From Plasmodium brasilianum (Eukaryota > Apicomplexa > Aconoidasida > Haemosporida > Plasmodiidae), in NCBI RefSeq assembly GCF_023973825.1, contig NC_090126.1, positions 1,287,001-1,351,000 of the forward strand: 64,000 nucleotides of DNA, read 5' to 3'. The position numbers and the translations under genes were made by a program. Below, one piece after another: positions 21,501-35,700 of the stretch (positions are counted from its first letter, which is position 1; the number at the start of each line of letters is the position of its first letter). The notes beneath the pieces are model-generated. The model had not been told where the DNA came from. It ran no database searches and worked only from the letters and a program-made list of their open reading frames with translations.

Positions 21501-24500
21501 ACCACTGATATTATTAGTATTGATGTTTTCATGTTTGACATTACTAGTTCTAACGGTCGTTCCCACTTTGTTTGCTATGCCACCGGCGAGTGTTCCACCG
21601 TTTGGGGGAAAACTCTTTATACCACTGGACAGGCCGCTAGTTTTTCCATTATTTTGGCCGCCCCTTGTACCACTCTTCATTCCATTATTTAGCATGGCCC
21701 TCCCATTGCTGCAATTGTTAAGTTTACGCTTGTCAGTTCTACCAACATGTGTAGCATTACCATTATGCCTCCTTTTCACATTATGCACATTTCTAAAATC
21801 CATGTTTCCCGTACAATGATCATTTTTAATGTTATTGCTCGGAGGAAGGGAAAAGACGCCCTTATTATTATTTTCATTTACACCATAATCGTCATCACTT
21901 GCAAAGAAGTCCCTTTCCTTTACACTTCCTCTTCTATTATTATTGACTAAATTATTTTTAACCTGTGTAGCACTAGAATTTCTTAAATAAGAATTATTTG
22001 GTTTATTTGTATTTTGCTGTTTCACAAAATTAGATGCATTTTTTAAGTTATCTAAATATTCATTCGATGTGTCCCATTCTGCTGTACGATCAGACCTCCT
22101 TTTAGCACATTTTGAATCTAATTTATCTTTTAGAAATAATTTAATATCTTCAGTATTCTCTAAGAATATTTCAGAATCCTCTTTTTTATATTTTCGCATC
22201 ATATTAAATCTATCGTTACATTTTACAATTTCTTTTCTATAATTATAAACAATCATATTCCTTTTCTTACTAATACTTTTTTTGTTCTTACCATTTTGTT
22301 CTTCCAACTGTTCTGGGTCCATACCCTCAATTTCGAGACTAACATTTGACATATTTGGTACGCCTGATTTATTTGCTACGCTTGGTATATTTGGTATGTT
22401 TGAATATTTTAACGTTTCTATGCTCTCACCAGTTTGATAATTAATGGTGTTAATAAAAATATACTTTAAAACTTTTAATGCGTTATTATCTACATATATG
22501 GTAAAATTATCCAAAAAGGATTTTGTGTCAATCATATTTTTTATATGCTGTAATTTCTCTTTATTTGTTTTGAATGGTTCGTGCAATAATTCGTATAGCA
22601 CTAGTCCTAGGGAGAACATATCCAGCTCCTCATAATCATATTTTTTCTTATTCAAACTACTATAAAAATATTGATTATAAGAATACATGTAAAATTCTTC
22701 GTATTCTTTTGGTTTGTCACTTGTACTACTATTATGATTCCTATCATCATCCATTAATTTTTTTTTTGCATAAGTTTTCCAGTAATTTTCAAAAAAACGC
22801 CAATTCCTTTTTTTGACCTTTCCACCATGACCCGTGTTATCTTTTTCCCTCCTTCTGCTTCTCTCTCCCGCATGTTCAGAGGAACTCTCACACCCTTCCT
22901 TTGACTGCCCCTCCTTACCTTTGTCCATTCCAAACTGCGCATCAACCTTGTCTTCCCTTTTGTCACTATCACTGGCAATTTCCAGACTATTATAAAGCTC
23001 TTTCATCATACTGGAAAAGTAAGAGGACCCTCTATGGTTATACGAGTATTGATAAAAGTAAATGTAATCAATCATATCACACACACTATAATTTACAATT
23101 TTGATATGTGCCCCATACTCATCATTATCTAAGTACATATTTTGCGTATTCAAATTTTTGACATATATATTTCGCCTATGTAAATAACTTACGGATTCTA
23201 AAATTTGTCTAAACACATTCCATATAAGATACTTATTATTTTGAAAAAAATTTCTCTCAATTTCTTTTTCCAGTATTTGTCCTTTGCAATATTCGCATGG
23301 TACATATAATACTTTATATTTCTTTTCTTTTTTCTTTAGCAAATTTTCAATATATTTCACTTTTTCCATATCCTCAGAGGAATAATTGCTATTTTCATAA
23401 TTATAATGTTTTGTGTTCCCTTTTTTTAAAAAAGGCAAAATTCCTTTTCTTTTGCTTAAAATTTTGTCGTATCTCTTGTCATATTCTTCTCTACTTTCAT
23501 TTTCCTTAGCATGATATGTAGAAGATTCATTTTGCTTTCCCCCTGCTAATCTACGCACCTTCTGTTCGTTTGTAGTAGAATTCTTATCGTGTCTAAAATG
23601 GTCCCAGTTACCACTACCATGTAACGAATGAGCATCGTTTAAATTGTTTTCGTTTCCTTTTGGTGTGCGTGTGCTCCTGTGTGCACTTCCCTTTTTGTCT
23701 TTACGCTTTTTCCCCCGCCGTTTACCTTTTCTCTTGCCTTCACCGTTGCAGACGCTGCTAGATCCACTACCACTTCTACTACCACTTCTACTACCACTTC
23801 TACCACCGCTTCTACCACCGCTTCTAACACTGCTAATCTGCTGCACTGGCTCCTCCATTTTCTTGGTAGAACCACTAAAAGAGGAAGATACAACTCGTGT
23901 CTGCTCTTCTACAAGATCGGACTTCTCTGAAGCCCTGCATAAAATTAGAATCTTCATTAACTCTATAATTTTGTGCATGTTTCCCTGTTCAATTATTTCC
24001 TCATTTAGAAGAGCCTCTTCTTCTTTTTGTATCCATGATATATGATACCTAGCTAAATATTTGTGTTGAATTTTTGATAATCTGGCTAGCTCCCTAAGAA
24101 TTCTTTTTAAATTCATTTTCTGAATTATCTTGTAATGATTAATGATCTTTTTTAAACGAGCAAAATCTAAGTCATTCAGAATTTGAAATAAACTTTTTTC
24201 ATTTCTTGCAATGTTCAGAATACATTTTTTTTTAGCATAATATTGGTACTCATTACAAAAATAATTAATAGATGAGAAATCAATTATTTTGTATTTACTC
24301 TTATCACTATAAGTATTATATAATATATCATTTATAAAATCTTGCAAAAGTTGTTCATTTTTTTTTTTGTTATTTTTTCCTTTTTTTTTTTTATCGTTTA
24401 AAATGTTACAAAATAGGTTATACCCCCTACTACAAAATAAAATATGGTTCAAAAAAAAAGTTAAAAAATGAAAAAGATTTAAAGTTACATATGTATAAAT

Positions 24501-25979
24501 AACATATAAATTAGTATCTACAATATGTTTTCCTATAAGCATATTTTTGTAATAACTAATAGGTACTTTTTTAATTATATGAAAATTTTTAATATTATTG
24601 TATGAATGTTTTTTTATTATTAAACTTTGTTCAGGGTAAATTTTGGGAAGTTCATTCAAATTTAATTCCTCTTGTTCCTTTTTTTTCTTCTCATTATCAC
24701 CGTTAACTATTACTCTCTTTTCACGTTTTATTCTTTTTCTACCATTCAAGTTATCACTTCCAATATGACTGTTTAAAGAGCAAAAACCTGAGATACTACT
24801 AAAATTGTGCATGTTCAAAATATAGTTCTCTTCTGTACGAGAATTAATAATACGTATAACACTACAATTGCTACTATTCTTGTTGATGTTTATGTTACCA
24901 TATGTTGTATCTGCAGTATAGCATGTACCGTGCACATTGTGCAAATCGTCTATATGGTCTATATCATCCTCATAGTCTGTGTTACCCTCGTTACCCGTAC
25001 CGTTTCCATCTTCCACACCGTCTAACCTTTGAGTATTCCCCTCTTGTACGTAATGAACACCAAACAATGCATCTTTATTATTAGCACATTCACGCGTATT
25101 ATCATTGCTTGAGTGTTCACCCTCCTTAGAATTTAAACTATCATCTAGTCTATGATTCATTTCTTCCCATAGGCTCTTAAAACCATCACTTAACCTTATA
25201 TTTAAATATTCATTTAAAAAAATACATACATCAAATAAAGTAATTCGTCCATAATTTTTTGCGCATATCATTTTTATATTTGAACTGATATAATTTGTTT
25301 GTTGCTCACTTAGTGCATTATTTGTATATATGGTTATATTTGGATACGAATAAGGGTATTTATTATCACAACAAAACAGCACTTTATATTTTGGAAAAGA
25401 TGTGTCATAATTAAAAAAGATACAAAACTTTAAGCAATTATTTAAATTTATTTCATCATTCATATCAATAAGTACACTCGAACACAACTCCTTGTTCTTT
25501 TTTATAAATTCCTCCTTTCTCATCAATTCCTTCGGTAGATCGCCTTCTTTCACGTGTCTGTAAGGGGGAAGAGGCAGAAGAACATGAAGAAATATCCAGG
25601 GATACAAAGTGTACAATGAAAAGAACAAGCACGGTGTGAAAAATATGCACAGTAGGGAAAAATATGCATGGTTAGGAAAAAAAACCCTCTGTTGTTCTCC
25701 TTTTCCTTACCCAGCATTTTCTACATATATCGGGAAGTAAATATGATTAAGCGCTAAAATTTCTTCTACTTGATCCTTGTACAACTGCTTGTCTTCTTCC
25801 TCGCATCTCTTCGATTTCCCCTTCTTTTTGTTCTCTGCAAAAATGCACACATGGGGCGTAAATACATACATACATATATAAATACAAAATTATACAATAT
25901 ACGTGTGCACCCTCTCCAACTCACATTACACTATCACATTATTGATAGAGGAAAAGAGAAACATGTCCATTTAATGTAC

Positions 25980-26011
<32 letters not shown>

Positions 26012-26144
26012 TGCACATAATTCGTAATTTTTTGTTTGTTTTTTTTTCTTCGATTTTTATAACACCATTATACTTAATATTTCTTGATTTTTTTTTTTTC
26101 CTCTTCCTATTATTTTCCCTTTCTGCAATACTCTCCTGCGGCAT
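18542..26144 (-). CDS. GCN2-like protein with a degenerate kinase domain (RWD, kinase-like, HisRS-like)
   Basis: Five exons on the minus strand: 26066-26144, 25711-25834, 19569-25557, 19186-19320 and 18542-18832. All introns are GT-AG and frame is continuous, giving about 2,205 residues. The N-terminus is an RWD domain (about 40-200; QLYKDQVEEILALNHIYFP), the part of GCN2 that binds GCN1. A kinase-like domain follows: RILRELARLSKIQHKYLARYHISWIQ helix, VLYVPCEYC hinge, VFRQILESVSYLH, and a C-lobe DMFSLGLVLYELLHEPF. The catalytic loop reads YVKNLNTQN instead of HRDLKxxN (about 862), and NYS stands where DFG should be (about 889). The C-terminal third resembles the GCN2 HisRS-like domain (FIDKNNKLLYMPFCLTEAYVNL). 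Long basic low-complexity inserts separate the blocks. By family it should sense uncharged tRNA and control eIF2-alpha, but these substitutions suggest a pseudokinase or regulatory role. Confidence 0.88.
18855..18980. repeat. Short AAAATGAAAAATGT array in an intron
   Basis: Alternating 7-bp GAAAAAT and GTAAAAT units within the last intron (18833-19185) of the GCN2-like gene. A second set of AACAAAACATAGCAAAACT units follows at about 19080-19140. Confidence 0.8.
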
Positions 26145-26494
26145 GTTAAAATCTTAAAAAAATTTGGAAATAATTTTTAAAAAAAAAAAAAAAAAAAACG
26201 AAAAAGAAGGAAAAGCAAACTTCAAAACAGACTTCTTTAGAGCGATTTTTATTGAAATATTTTTGAAGAGCCTTTTTTTAAAAGGAATCTTTTTTAACAT
26301 GATTCACTCATTCGTTTGCCTTTTCATCTTGCTCATTTTAAACTATGTTGAGCTTCATCTTATGCACATTTATATATATATTAACATGAACGCATATGAC
26401 TATGCGTATTATGCGCGTAGATTGGGATGCTCACACATTTAGAACTATATAAACAGAATATGTATGGATAAATTTATAACGTATACACTTCTTG

Positions 26495-26528
<34 letters not shown>

Positions 26529-27763
26529 TTTTTTTTTTTTTTTTTTCTTTTACTTTTTTTTTTAATTTTCCTTTTTTCTTTAAATGTGGTTTCTCTTAAA
26601 TTATAACAACACCTACTTAATTTTACCCTTCATATATATAATCGCCGAAGCGGAAAAAAAAAAGAGAGTAAATGTATATACTACACAAAATGTAAATAAT
26701 TATACCTAAATCTTCCATTATGTTCCACTAGATAATTATAATTTTTTCTTCAAATTAAAACAAAAATTTATGTTGCACTAGGTGAATTACTCCTAGAAGG
26801 AAATAAAAAGGAAAAACAAAAAAAATTAATATTAATATTAATATTGTTAGTATTAGTGTCAGTGTCAGTATTAACATTTAAGCAAAAAATAACGGCCCAT
26901 TTCTTAAAAAGTGTAAAATTTTCTAAATTCATTTTTGTTTTTATAGTCAAATAATGCCTTTTTTTTTTCTTTTTTTTTTCTTTTTTTTTTTTGGGGTTCG
27001 TGTTTTTCTTTCGATATAACTTATTACGTATTTATATATATATTACAGATATACGTATTATGTATACATATACTGTTCGACGAGTTAGCGCACATTTGTA
27101 AATTATGAAGGCCTGTAATTTTATGCAGCTTCTATTTCTAATTTTTTGCGGCACAAATTTAATAGCCTCTTTTTATTTATTTTATTCCCATTGAATTACC
27201 TTAACGTGATACTTAAATAGGCTGAAAAATGGCCAAGTTTTGTATACGCACATAAGCGTATATGCATGTACAAAGATTTACATATATATTTACGCGTATA
27301 TGTATATGTATATGTATATATTGTTCTTATACGTATACATATACACATATACGATATGTGGGTTCCAGTTTAATTGTCCTTTTGCCACTGTACTGATTAT
27401 TTGTTTTTTATTTTTACGAATATGTGAATTCATAAAATAGGTAAATGGAAAAAAAGGAAATTAATTTGATCATGTGTAAATATTGCAAATGATGCTCCTA
27501 TATATATATATATATATATATGTAAATAATTCTTTTTTGTATTTTTTGGAAGTATTAGACAACATTTTACATCATAAGGGGAATTCAAAAATGCACATAA
27601 ATACCATTTATTGTATATTTTTAGCTGAAGCTTTATTTATATTTTATATAAATCCTTCGTTATGTGCCCACTTATGCATTGCTCACATTTTTAATTAGCA
27701 GTCGAAGAAATATATTCGACTTCATATTTCTTTTTTATAGTTTTAAAGTTATCTTAGATTAAC

Positions 27764-27794
<31 letters not shown>

Positions 27795-29634
27795 AACTAG
27801 GAATATGTAGTAAAAAATAGGGACTTTTTTTCCTTCCAAATTAAAATAAGACAAGTCTGTTTGTTTTTTCCATATATTTGTAATTTCCTATCCTTTATTT
27901 CTTTATTTCATTCTTTCTTTTTTTTTTTTTTAATTTCTAATTATTACTGAGCTAAAAAAGAGTGCCCTCCATTTTTAATTTAATGCAAACGTATTATATG
28001 GTGCCATATATAATATTCCCTTAAAGTATAAAATAAACATTAATAGTTTTGTTTACACTTAAGTAATAAAAGGAAAAACTAAACATGACTTACTTTATTT
28101 TATTTTTTTAGTGTTCTTTATGAAATTATTACGTAGCGGTTAATGTACATAAGTAAATATCTTTTGTCTTTGAAGTACCTTTTAGAATTATTCAAGTATA
28201 AATTTATGATAATAATGAAGAGGTCTTGTAAAAATGATAAAACAAATTTACAGAAACATTTATAAGGAGGTTTAAAGAAGGGAACATAAAAAAAAAAAAA
28301 AAAAAGAAAACATTTATGTAATTACAATAAATTTGCGCTATCTTTTAAAAGATCCCGTTATAATGTTAAATTAAAGAAAGGCGTAAGAAAAGTTAAAATA
28401 AAGAAAAATATACAACCTATATATTCCATAAAATCAAAAGTTTCCTCTTAAAGTGAACACATGTACTTAAGTTATTATGTTTATCACCATAATTAAAAAA
28501 CGTGCTGCATGCTCATACTATACGTTCAAAGAACATATATACGTGCTTATGCATGTACGTACGTCATATATATATATTTATATGTATATATATTTCTGTG
28601 TATATATATTTCTGTGTATATATATTTCTGTGTATATATATTTCTGTGTATATATGTATGCGTATATAAATATTTATATATACACGAATGACCTTTATAT
28701 TAAATGAAATAACTGAAAATTAAAATTTCTCTGTGTTCATTGTTTTCAACATTTTTTCTTAATTTTGACCAAACCGCAAATTAATGTCCTCTGTACAATT
28801 TGCCATGGTATTTTGTTAGTGCTGATTTTTTCTTGTGACTCATTTTTAATTTTTTTTTGGGCTTCTTTTTTTATTTTATTAAACTCATTTTGTTAATTTT
28901 TGGCACATACGTGAATGTATGCATATATATATATATGTATATGTATATATGTATATACATACGTATAAGGATATAAAAAATTAAGATATATAGTAAAATA
29001 TTTTAAATGAAATAGTCAGAGTAGCGTTTTTTCTTAAATTCGCTACGAAGATTTATAACTGTGTACATTATTTGACCGTAATATACACATTTTAAAATAT
29101 TTGTAACTTCCTACTATAGCAACCTAATAACTAACATTATATCTATATATATTGTATTCATGTATGTATGTTTGCATTTATGTATGTATGTATGCATATA
29201 TGTACGTGCATGTGTATATATAACACTATACGTGAAGGTATATTATTATTTTCCCTTTTTCTTCTGGCTTTTTTTTTTTTTTTTTTTTTCTTTGTCCATT
29301 AGAAAATTAATTTTAATTTTTACTTATTCTTTAATTTGTGCTATTTTAAAAATATTGTAAATGCAATCTATAGTATATTCTCTTTTATTTTTCCTTTTTT
29401 TTTCAAAAAAAAGGTTACAATATCAAAATAAAAAAAAAAATGTGTTAATTGTACATAAAAGTCTATAAAATGATAAATATATAAATATATATATATTATA
29501 TACATATATCCATACATATGTACGTATAGTATATTTTTATATGTGTATTATAAATATACTGTTTCTTAGGGGAAAAAAAGAAAAAAAAAAGGCAAAACAT
29601 TTATAAATAATAGATCTTATGAAGATATAGTATT

Positions 29635-29675
<41 letters not shown>

Positions 29676-29787
29676 TTATGAACAATTCCAAATCTTGAAG
29701 TCATTTTATTTTAACATATTTTTTTTAACAAAATCTTTCCTTTTTTTTATTTTTGAAACACCAAATTAAGTAGATATAAATAAAAAA
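26145..29787. other. Divergent intergenic region, 3.6 kb
   Basis: Lies between the 5' ends of the GCN2-like (-) and WDTC1-like (+) genes, so it should hold two promoters. I see poly-T/poly-A runs, TA microsatellites (about 26490-26523, 27500-27522, 29638-29668) and a 16-bp repeat near 28584-28655. No exon with protein-like composition is visible. Confidence 0.7.
28584..28655. repeat. 16-bp minisatellite TATATATATTTCTGTG
   Basis: Four to five near-perfect copies in the divergent spacer. Frames through it are repeat translations. Confidence 0.8.
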
Positions 29788-32700
29788 ATGAATTACAATC
29801 CTTATCAAGATGATAATATATACAATAGTGTGAGAAAACTAAAATACGATAAGCAACATTTTAATTATATAAATAAAAATATCCAGTCAAATGAAAAATT
29901 TATTAGTAGACTTCAAAACACCCTGACCTTGTCAGGTAAAAACTCCAAAAAACAGCCAAAAAAAAAAAAAAAAAAAAAATGTATATATATATGTATATAT
30001 ATATACGTACATACATACATAAGTACGTACGTAGGGCTACACATATTTCATGTGTTTTACATGTGCTATGAAGATTTATATATTAAGGATGTTTTACGTA
30101 CATATATATACACACATATGCACACATATATATGTATCTACCGTGTGTGTATTTTAGTGCGCGTTTATGCAAAGGTGTAACTGGTTTATCATTTAACAGG
30201 TCACGAAGGATGTGTTAATAGACTTAAATGGAATGACGATAATTATTTATTAGCATCAGCTAGTGATGATAAAAGAGTTCTGATATGGAATGTGAATTCA
30301 TATAAATATAAGAACAAGCCAAAACATACCATAGACACTGGTCACTTTTATAACATTTTTGGTTTAAGTTATATTGATAATGATTTTATTGTAACTGGTT
30401 CTATGGATAGGCAAGTTCGTGTTCATAATATATATAATTCTTCTTATAAGTAAAAAAAAATAAAAATTAAAAAATAAAAATTAAAAAGTTAAAATAAAAA
30501 AATAAAAAAAAATAAAAAAAAATAAAAAAAAAATAAAAAAAAAATTATATTAAAATAAATTAACATGTATTAAGATAAAATAAGCTTTAAAATTATAACG
30601 TATAAAAATATATGTAAATGCACATTCTTCATATACCTATTTTTCCACTATTTCAGAGATGTTCATAAATGCCATTCCGACCGCGTAAAGCATATAGCTA
30701 CAATACCAAAACATAACAAATTTGTGTATTGGTCATGTTCAGAAGATGGTATTACACAAAATACTCTTTCTTTATCTAATATGTGTACATGCAAATATAT
30801 ATGTGGGCTTACATATGTATATATACTTATGTGTGCTCCAATATTTATTTTATTGTACTCTAATCTTTTTTTTTTTAGGCACCGTGAGGCAATTTGATAC
30901 TAGAGAGAAACATAGATGTACCCCCCCTGATTGTAAAAATGTATAATACATATATATATGTATGCATAAGCATATGCCCCCCACATCAGAATTACATGAA
31001 AAACGAATTATATATTACATACAAGTGAATATAAATTTGGGCATATGTGCATATGTATGTATATATTGTAACCCCTTCCCTGTGGATACACATAATTGCA
31101 TTATATTCATTTTATTTTTTCAGGTTGTAATAAATTACAATAATGTCCCTAGTGAGAATAAGATTCATCGATATACTCCGAACAATACAAATAAAAAAAT
31201 GAACAAATTTAATTACTTTTTGAAAAATAGATATCATGTTATTAGAGCAATGAATGAATACAAATATATGAACCTAGATTTTCAGAGAGAGGTAATACGC
31301 ATTTTTATATGATTATTCTTATGTTCTACATAATTTGTCTTCGTTCGTTCGTTTATTTCGCCATCATAATATAACATACTTCAGTGCGTTGTAATGTAAT
31401 ATATTGCAGTGTAATATATTTTAATATAATATATTTTAATATAATATATATTAATATAATATATTTTAATATAATATATATTAATATAATTTATCGTAAT
31501 ATAATATATATTAATATAATATATCGTAATATAATATATCGTTATATAATATATAGTAATATAATATACTGTAATATAATATATTGCAATGTAATATCGT
31601 GTAATTTAGTATAATTTTTTTTTTTTTTTTCCGAAGTTGAAAGCAATCGCGGTAAATCCCCTGTATAACAATTACATCGGGGTTTGTTCAAATGACATGC
31701 TGATAAGAGTATACGACAGAAGAATGTTAAAGTTATGTAAAAGAAATAAAAAAATGAATATAAAGAATAGTATTCCATCTGATACATATTACCCCAAGCA
31801 TTTATGGAACTATTATGATGAGGAAGATGAAAAAAAACTAAATCAAATATCTCTGTTTTGTACACATTTAGCTTGGTCTAATGATGGAAAATATTTGGGT
31901 GTAACATATAATAATGAGCATGTGTATTTATTTAATTTTTTAAATAAGGAAGAAGAAAGATGTCTAAGTTACAATATTGTAGACAATAAATGCACTTTTG
32001 ATTATACAAAAAAGTATGATATTTTATTTCCTCCGTATTATGAGGAAAAATGTTGCAGCAATAATAATAATAGTAATATTAGAAGCAATAATAGCATTAA
32101 TAATAGAAGTAGTAATAATATTAATATTAGCAGTAATCTCAGTAACCATAATAATGGTAATTATAGTAATGGTAATTATAGTAATGGTTATAATGGTAAT
32201 GGTAATAGTGATAATGGTAACAATGATAATAGAAATAATAATAATAGAAATAATAATAATAGAAATAATAATAATAGAAATAATAATAATAGAAATAATA
32301 ATAATAATAATAATTCCAAAAATGGTAATGGTAAAACCCCTTTGGAAGAACACCATAGTTATTTACAAGAACTATCATCAATAAAAAACATAGAAAAGTT
32401 AGCTGGAGAAGCCTACGAAAAAAAGCAATATTTTGAAGCAGAATATTTATACAATGAATGTTTAAATTTAGTAGAAAACAAAGATATAAAAAAAGTTATT
32501 TACTGCAATTTGGCCATTACATTAATACAAAGAAAAGCGAAAAATGATGCATACTTAGCTGAACAATATGCGTTAGAAGCTTTAAAGTTGGACCCATCTT
32601 ATTATAAAGCTATATATAGAAGAATTCAAGCGAATATTATTAATAAAAAATTAATAAATGCATATAGAATTACCTTATCGGCATGCAAACAGTATAAAGG

Positions 32701-35700
32701 TGTTATTGAATTCTTTTATTTAAAAAAAAAAATTAAAAGGAAACTGTATGAATTGTACAAGGATAAGGTGAGCTCGATAAGGGAAACATGCGTAAGCACT
32801 GGGAGGAAAAAAAACAAAAAAAAAGAAGCACTGGAAGGGGAGGAAGCGCGGGAAGTGGGGAAAGTTAAAAGCAGAAGCAGAAGTAGAGGCATAAGCAAAG
32901 ATAGAAGCATAGGCAGAAGCAAAGGAAGAAGCAAAGGAAGAAGCATAGGCAGAAGCAAAGGAAGAAGCATAGGCAGAAGCAAAGGAAGAAGCATAGACAG
33001 AAGCAAAGATGAACAATTTCGTAGAAGAAAGCTTCAAAGTGAAGGGGAGAACGACGACGACAGTTATATTGTTGCCTCTAAGAGTACTGGTGAAAGGTGT
33101 AAAAGTGAGGAATGCGACAAAGAGGGGAATAAAATAAGTGAACACCATTTGGATGAAAAGAAAGGGGATGAAAATAACCCCCCATATAAGAGACAAAAGG
33201 AAAAAGGTACAGATGAGCAAAATGATTTTCTTTTCAATGTAAACTCAAGTAATAATCTTAATAATTCTTTAAAAAATCAAGACGCACATAGCGACGTAAG
33301 TGAAATAGAAAAAATTGAATACGCAAATGAAAAGATTGATAATGAACATATGAAATTAGTATATCCATTAAATAAAAATAGTAGCAGTAGGAAACATTTT
33401 ACGGAGGAAAAAAATATACTTGAAAATAACCTTGATGAGAAGAAAAGAAAACATGAACAATTCATTGAGTCTAACTCGAATAACTTTTATAGTTGCTTGA
33501 GCGAAACGAGGAAAAAAAAGAAGAAGAAAAAGAAATGCAGGCATGTGGAAGAGGGAGTAGAAGCAGAAACAGGAGTAGAGGTAGACATAGAAGTAGAGGC
33601 AGATGTAGATGCAGAAGTAGAAGCAGATGTAGATGCAGAAGTAGAGGCAGATGTAGATGCAGAAGTAGAGGCAGATGTAGATGCAGAAGTAGAGGCAAAT
33701 GTAGATGCAGAAGTAGAGGCAGATGTAGATGCAGAAGTAGAGGCAGACGTAGAAGCGAAAGTAGAAGCCGAAGCAGAAGAGCACGTACGAGAGGAAAGAC
33801 ATGAAAAACATGAATACGTAGATGGAAGGAAAGAAAAATTTACGAATGAACATGAAAAAAAGGAGGTATTCAATTTAGGGAATTCACAAAAAGTATCTAA
33901 TGAGGAAAGTGTATCTATTTTTCAATCTGATAGTTCCAAAAAAAGGGCTGGAAAAACATTCAGTGAAAAATTGAAGGACATATTATGTAAGAGAAGTGGG
34001 AATAGCAGTAGAGGTAGAAGTAGCAGCAATAATGGCAGTGATACAAGAAGCAGAAATAGCAAGGGAGAATTTTCCAAAAAGAGTAAAATTATTAGAAGAA
34101 AACTAGGGCATAAAAAGGAGGATACAAAAGGAGACATTAAATGGGATTCAAAGGGGGGAAAAAACAGAAAGAAGTACCTTCATTTAATAAATCAGGTATC
34201 TCACTATTTGCAAAATAAAATTGTTAACTCGTATCCTTTTTTTTTATTTTTTTATGTGAGCTTTTGTTATAGAAATTCTATAACGTCTTGGAATGGATGG
34301 CCACGATACTACTATCTGGCAATGGTAGAAAAGGTATACAAACTCAAAATAAAGGAAAAAATATTAAAAGATAAAAATTATGAAAAAAAATATAAGCGAA
34401 AATTAAAAAAATTAAATAGAAATTATGAATACATTTTTTATAAGAAAAGAGAAAGTAAATGTAATTTAAATATGATTAAAGAAAATGAAATTTTAAGGAA
34501 TTGTTATCAAACAGATAAAAAAAAACAGCAACATCAACAACAAAAAAAAAAAGGGTATATAAATAAGATGACAAAAAATGATAGAAGCGATAAGTTAATT
34601 GGCAATATAGGGGGAAATGTTGAGAAGTGTACTAACTTTTCAGGGTATGAAGAATGTAGTAGTAAAAGTAAACATGATGATGGTAGCTCAAATGGTGATA
34701 ATATGAATAATGGCAACTCAAATGAAGATCATTTGAATTTTAGTAACTCAAATGTGGATAATATAAATGTGAAGGATGAAAAGAAATACCCGATAGATAA
34801 TGATGATGATAGTCCGAATGAAATGATTTTATCAAATAACCAAAATTTAAAAATTAACAAGAATCAAAATGAGGGTGTGCAGAATTACGGGAAGAGTGTA
34901 TTTGCACCATATTATCAAGAGGTAGTTATCGAAAAGGAAGTGCAAAATATAGAGACACAACAGAAGGGTGAGGAAAAGGAGAAACAAGAAAGAAGAGAAG
35001 AAGCAGATCGAGAAAACCGCTTAGATCGGCAAACGCAGCAGGAGGAACGAGATAAAGGGAGGAAAAAAACAATAAAAGGAACATCTAATACTAATAATAT
35101 AAGGAAAAATGAAAGAATGAAAAAAAAGAGAAAAAATATATTTTTAAAAAAAAAATTAGACGAAAAGCATACCTCTTCTTCATCTGCTTCGTCTTACTCT
35201 GCATCTGATTCCTCCTCTTCCTCTTCTGTTTCATCCACATTGAACTCCCATTCAAGGGAATCTTGGAAAAGTAAAGACAACGTGAGAAAAGAAGACATAA
35301 AAAAAGATATAGATTACATTTTAGAAAGGTCATATAAAAAAAAAAAAAAAAAAGGGAATATAATACGGTTAGAATTATACCGATCTACGTATAGTAGTTT
35401 GCCATTTAGTACTTCTGCACAAAATGCAAATACGAATGTAGCAGCACTTGAAAATAATGTATCTGTTGATTCAGCGCAGGCATATAATAACAGCCATCAG
35501 AGTAATGATATTAATGGAGGCAATAACGAACATAACCAAAACGAGAATACACAGATTAGAAGTGATGAACAACTGAATGAAGAAAATACAAGAGAAGCTA
35601 CCAATTTGAATTATAGAACCCCATACCTTACTCATGGGATCATAGGGGATTTTAATATTAGCTATTTTAGACTAGGAAATAATAACCTTATTCTAAATAC

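Noticed and set aside
26145..29787. Possible centromere (long AT-rich non-coding stretch)
   Set aside because: Composition is ordinary for this genome's spacers, and G/C bases and mixed repeats are frequent. I see no 2 kb block of extreme AT.
33368..33873. Three minus-strand frames over the WDTC1-like coding repeat
   Set aside because: Shadow frames of the VEADVDAE repeat; the plus-strand frame is supported by the surrounding domain structure.
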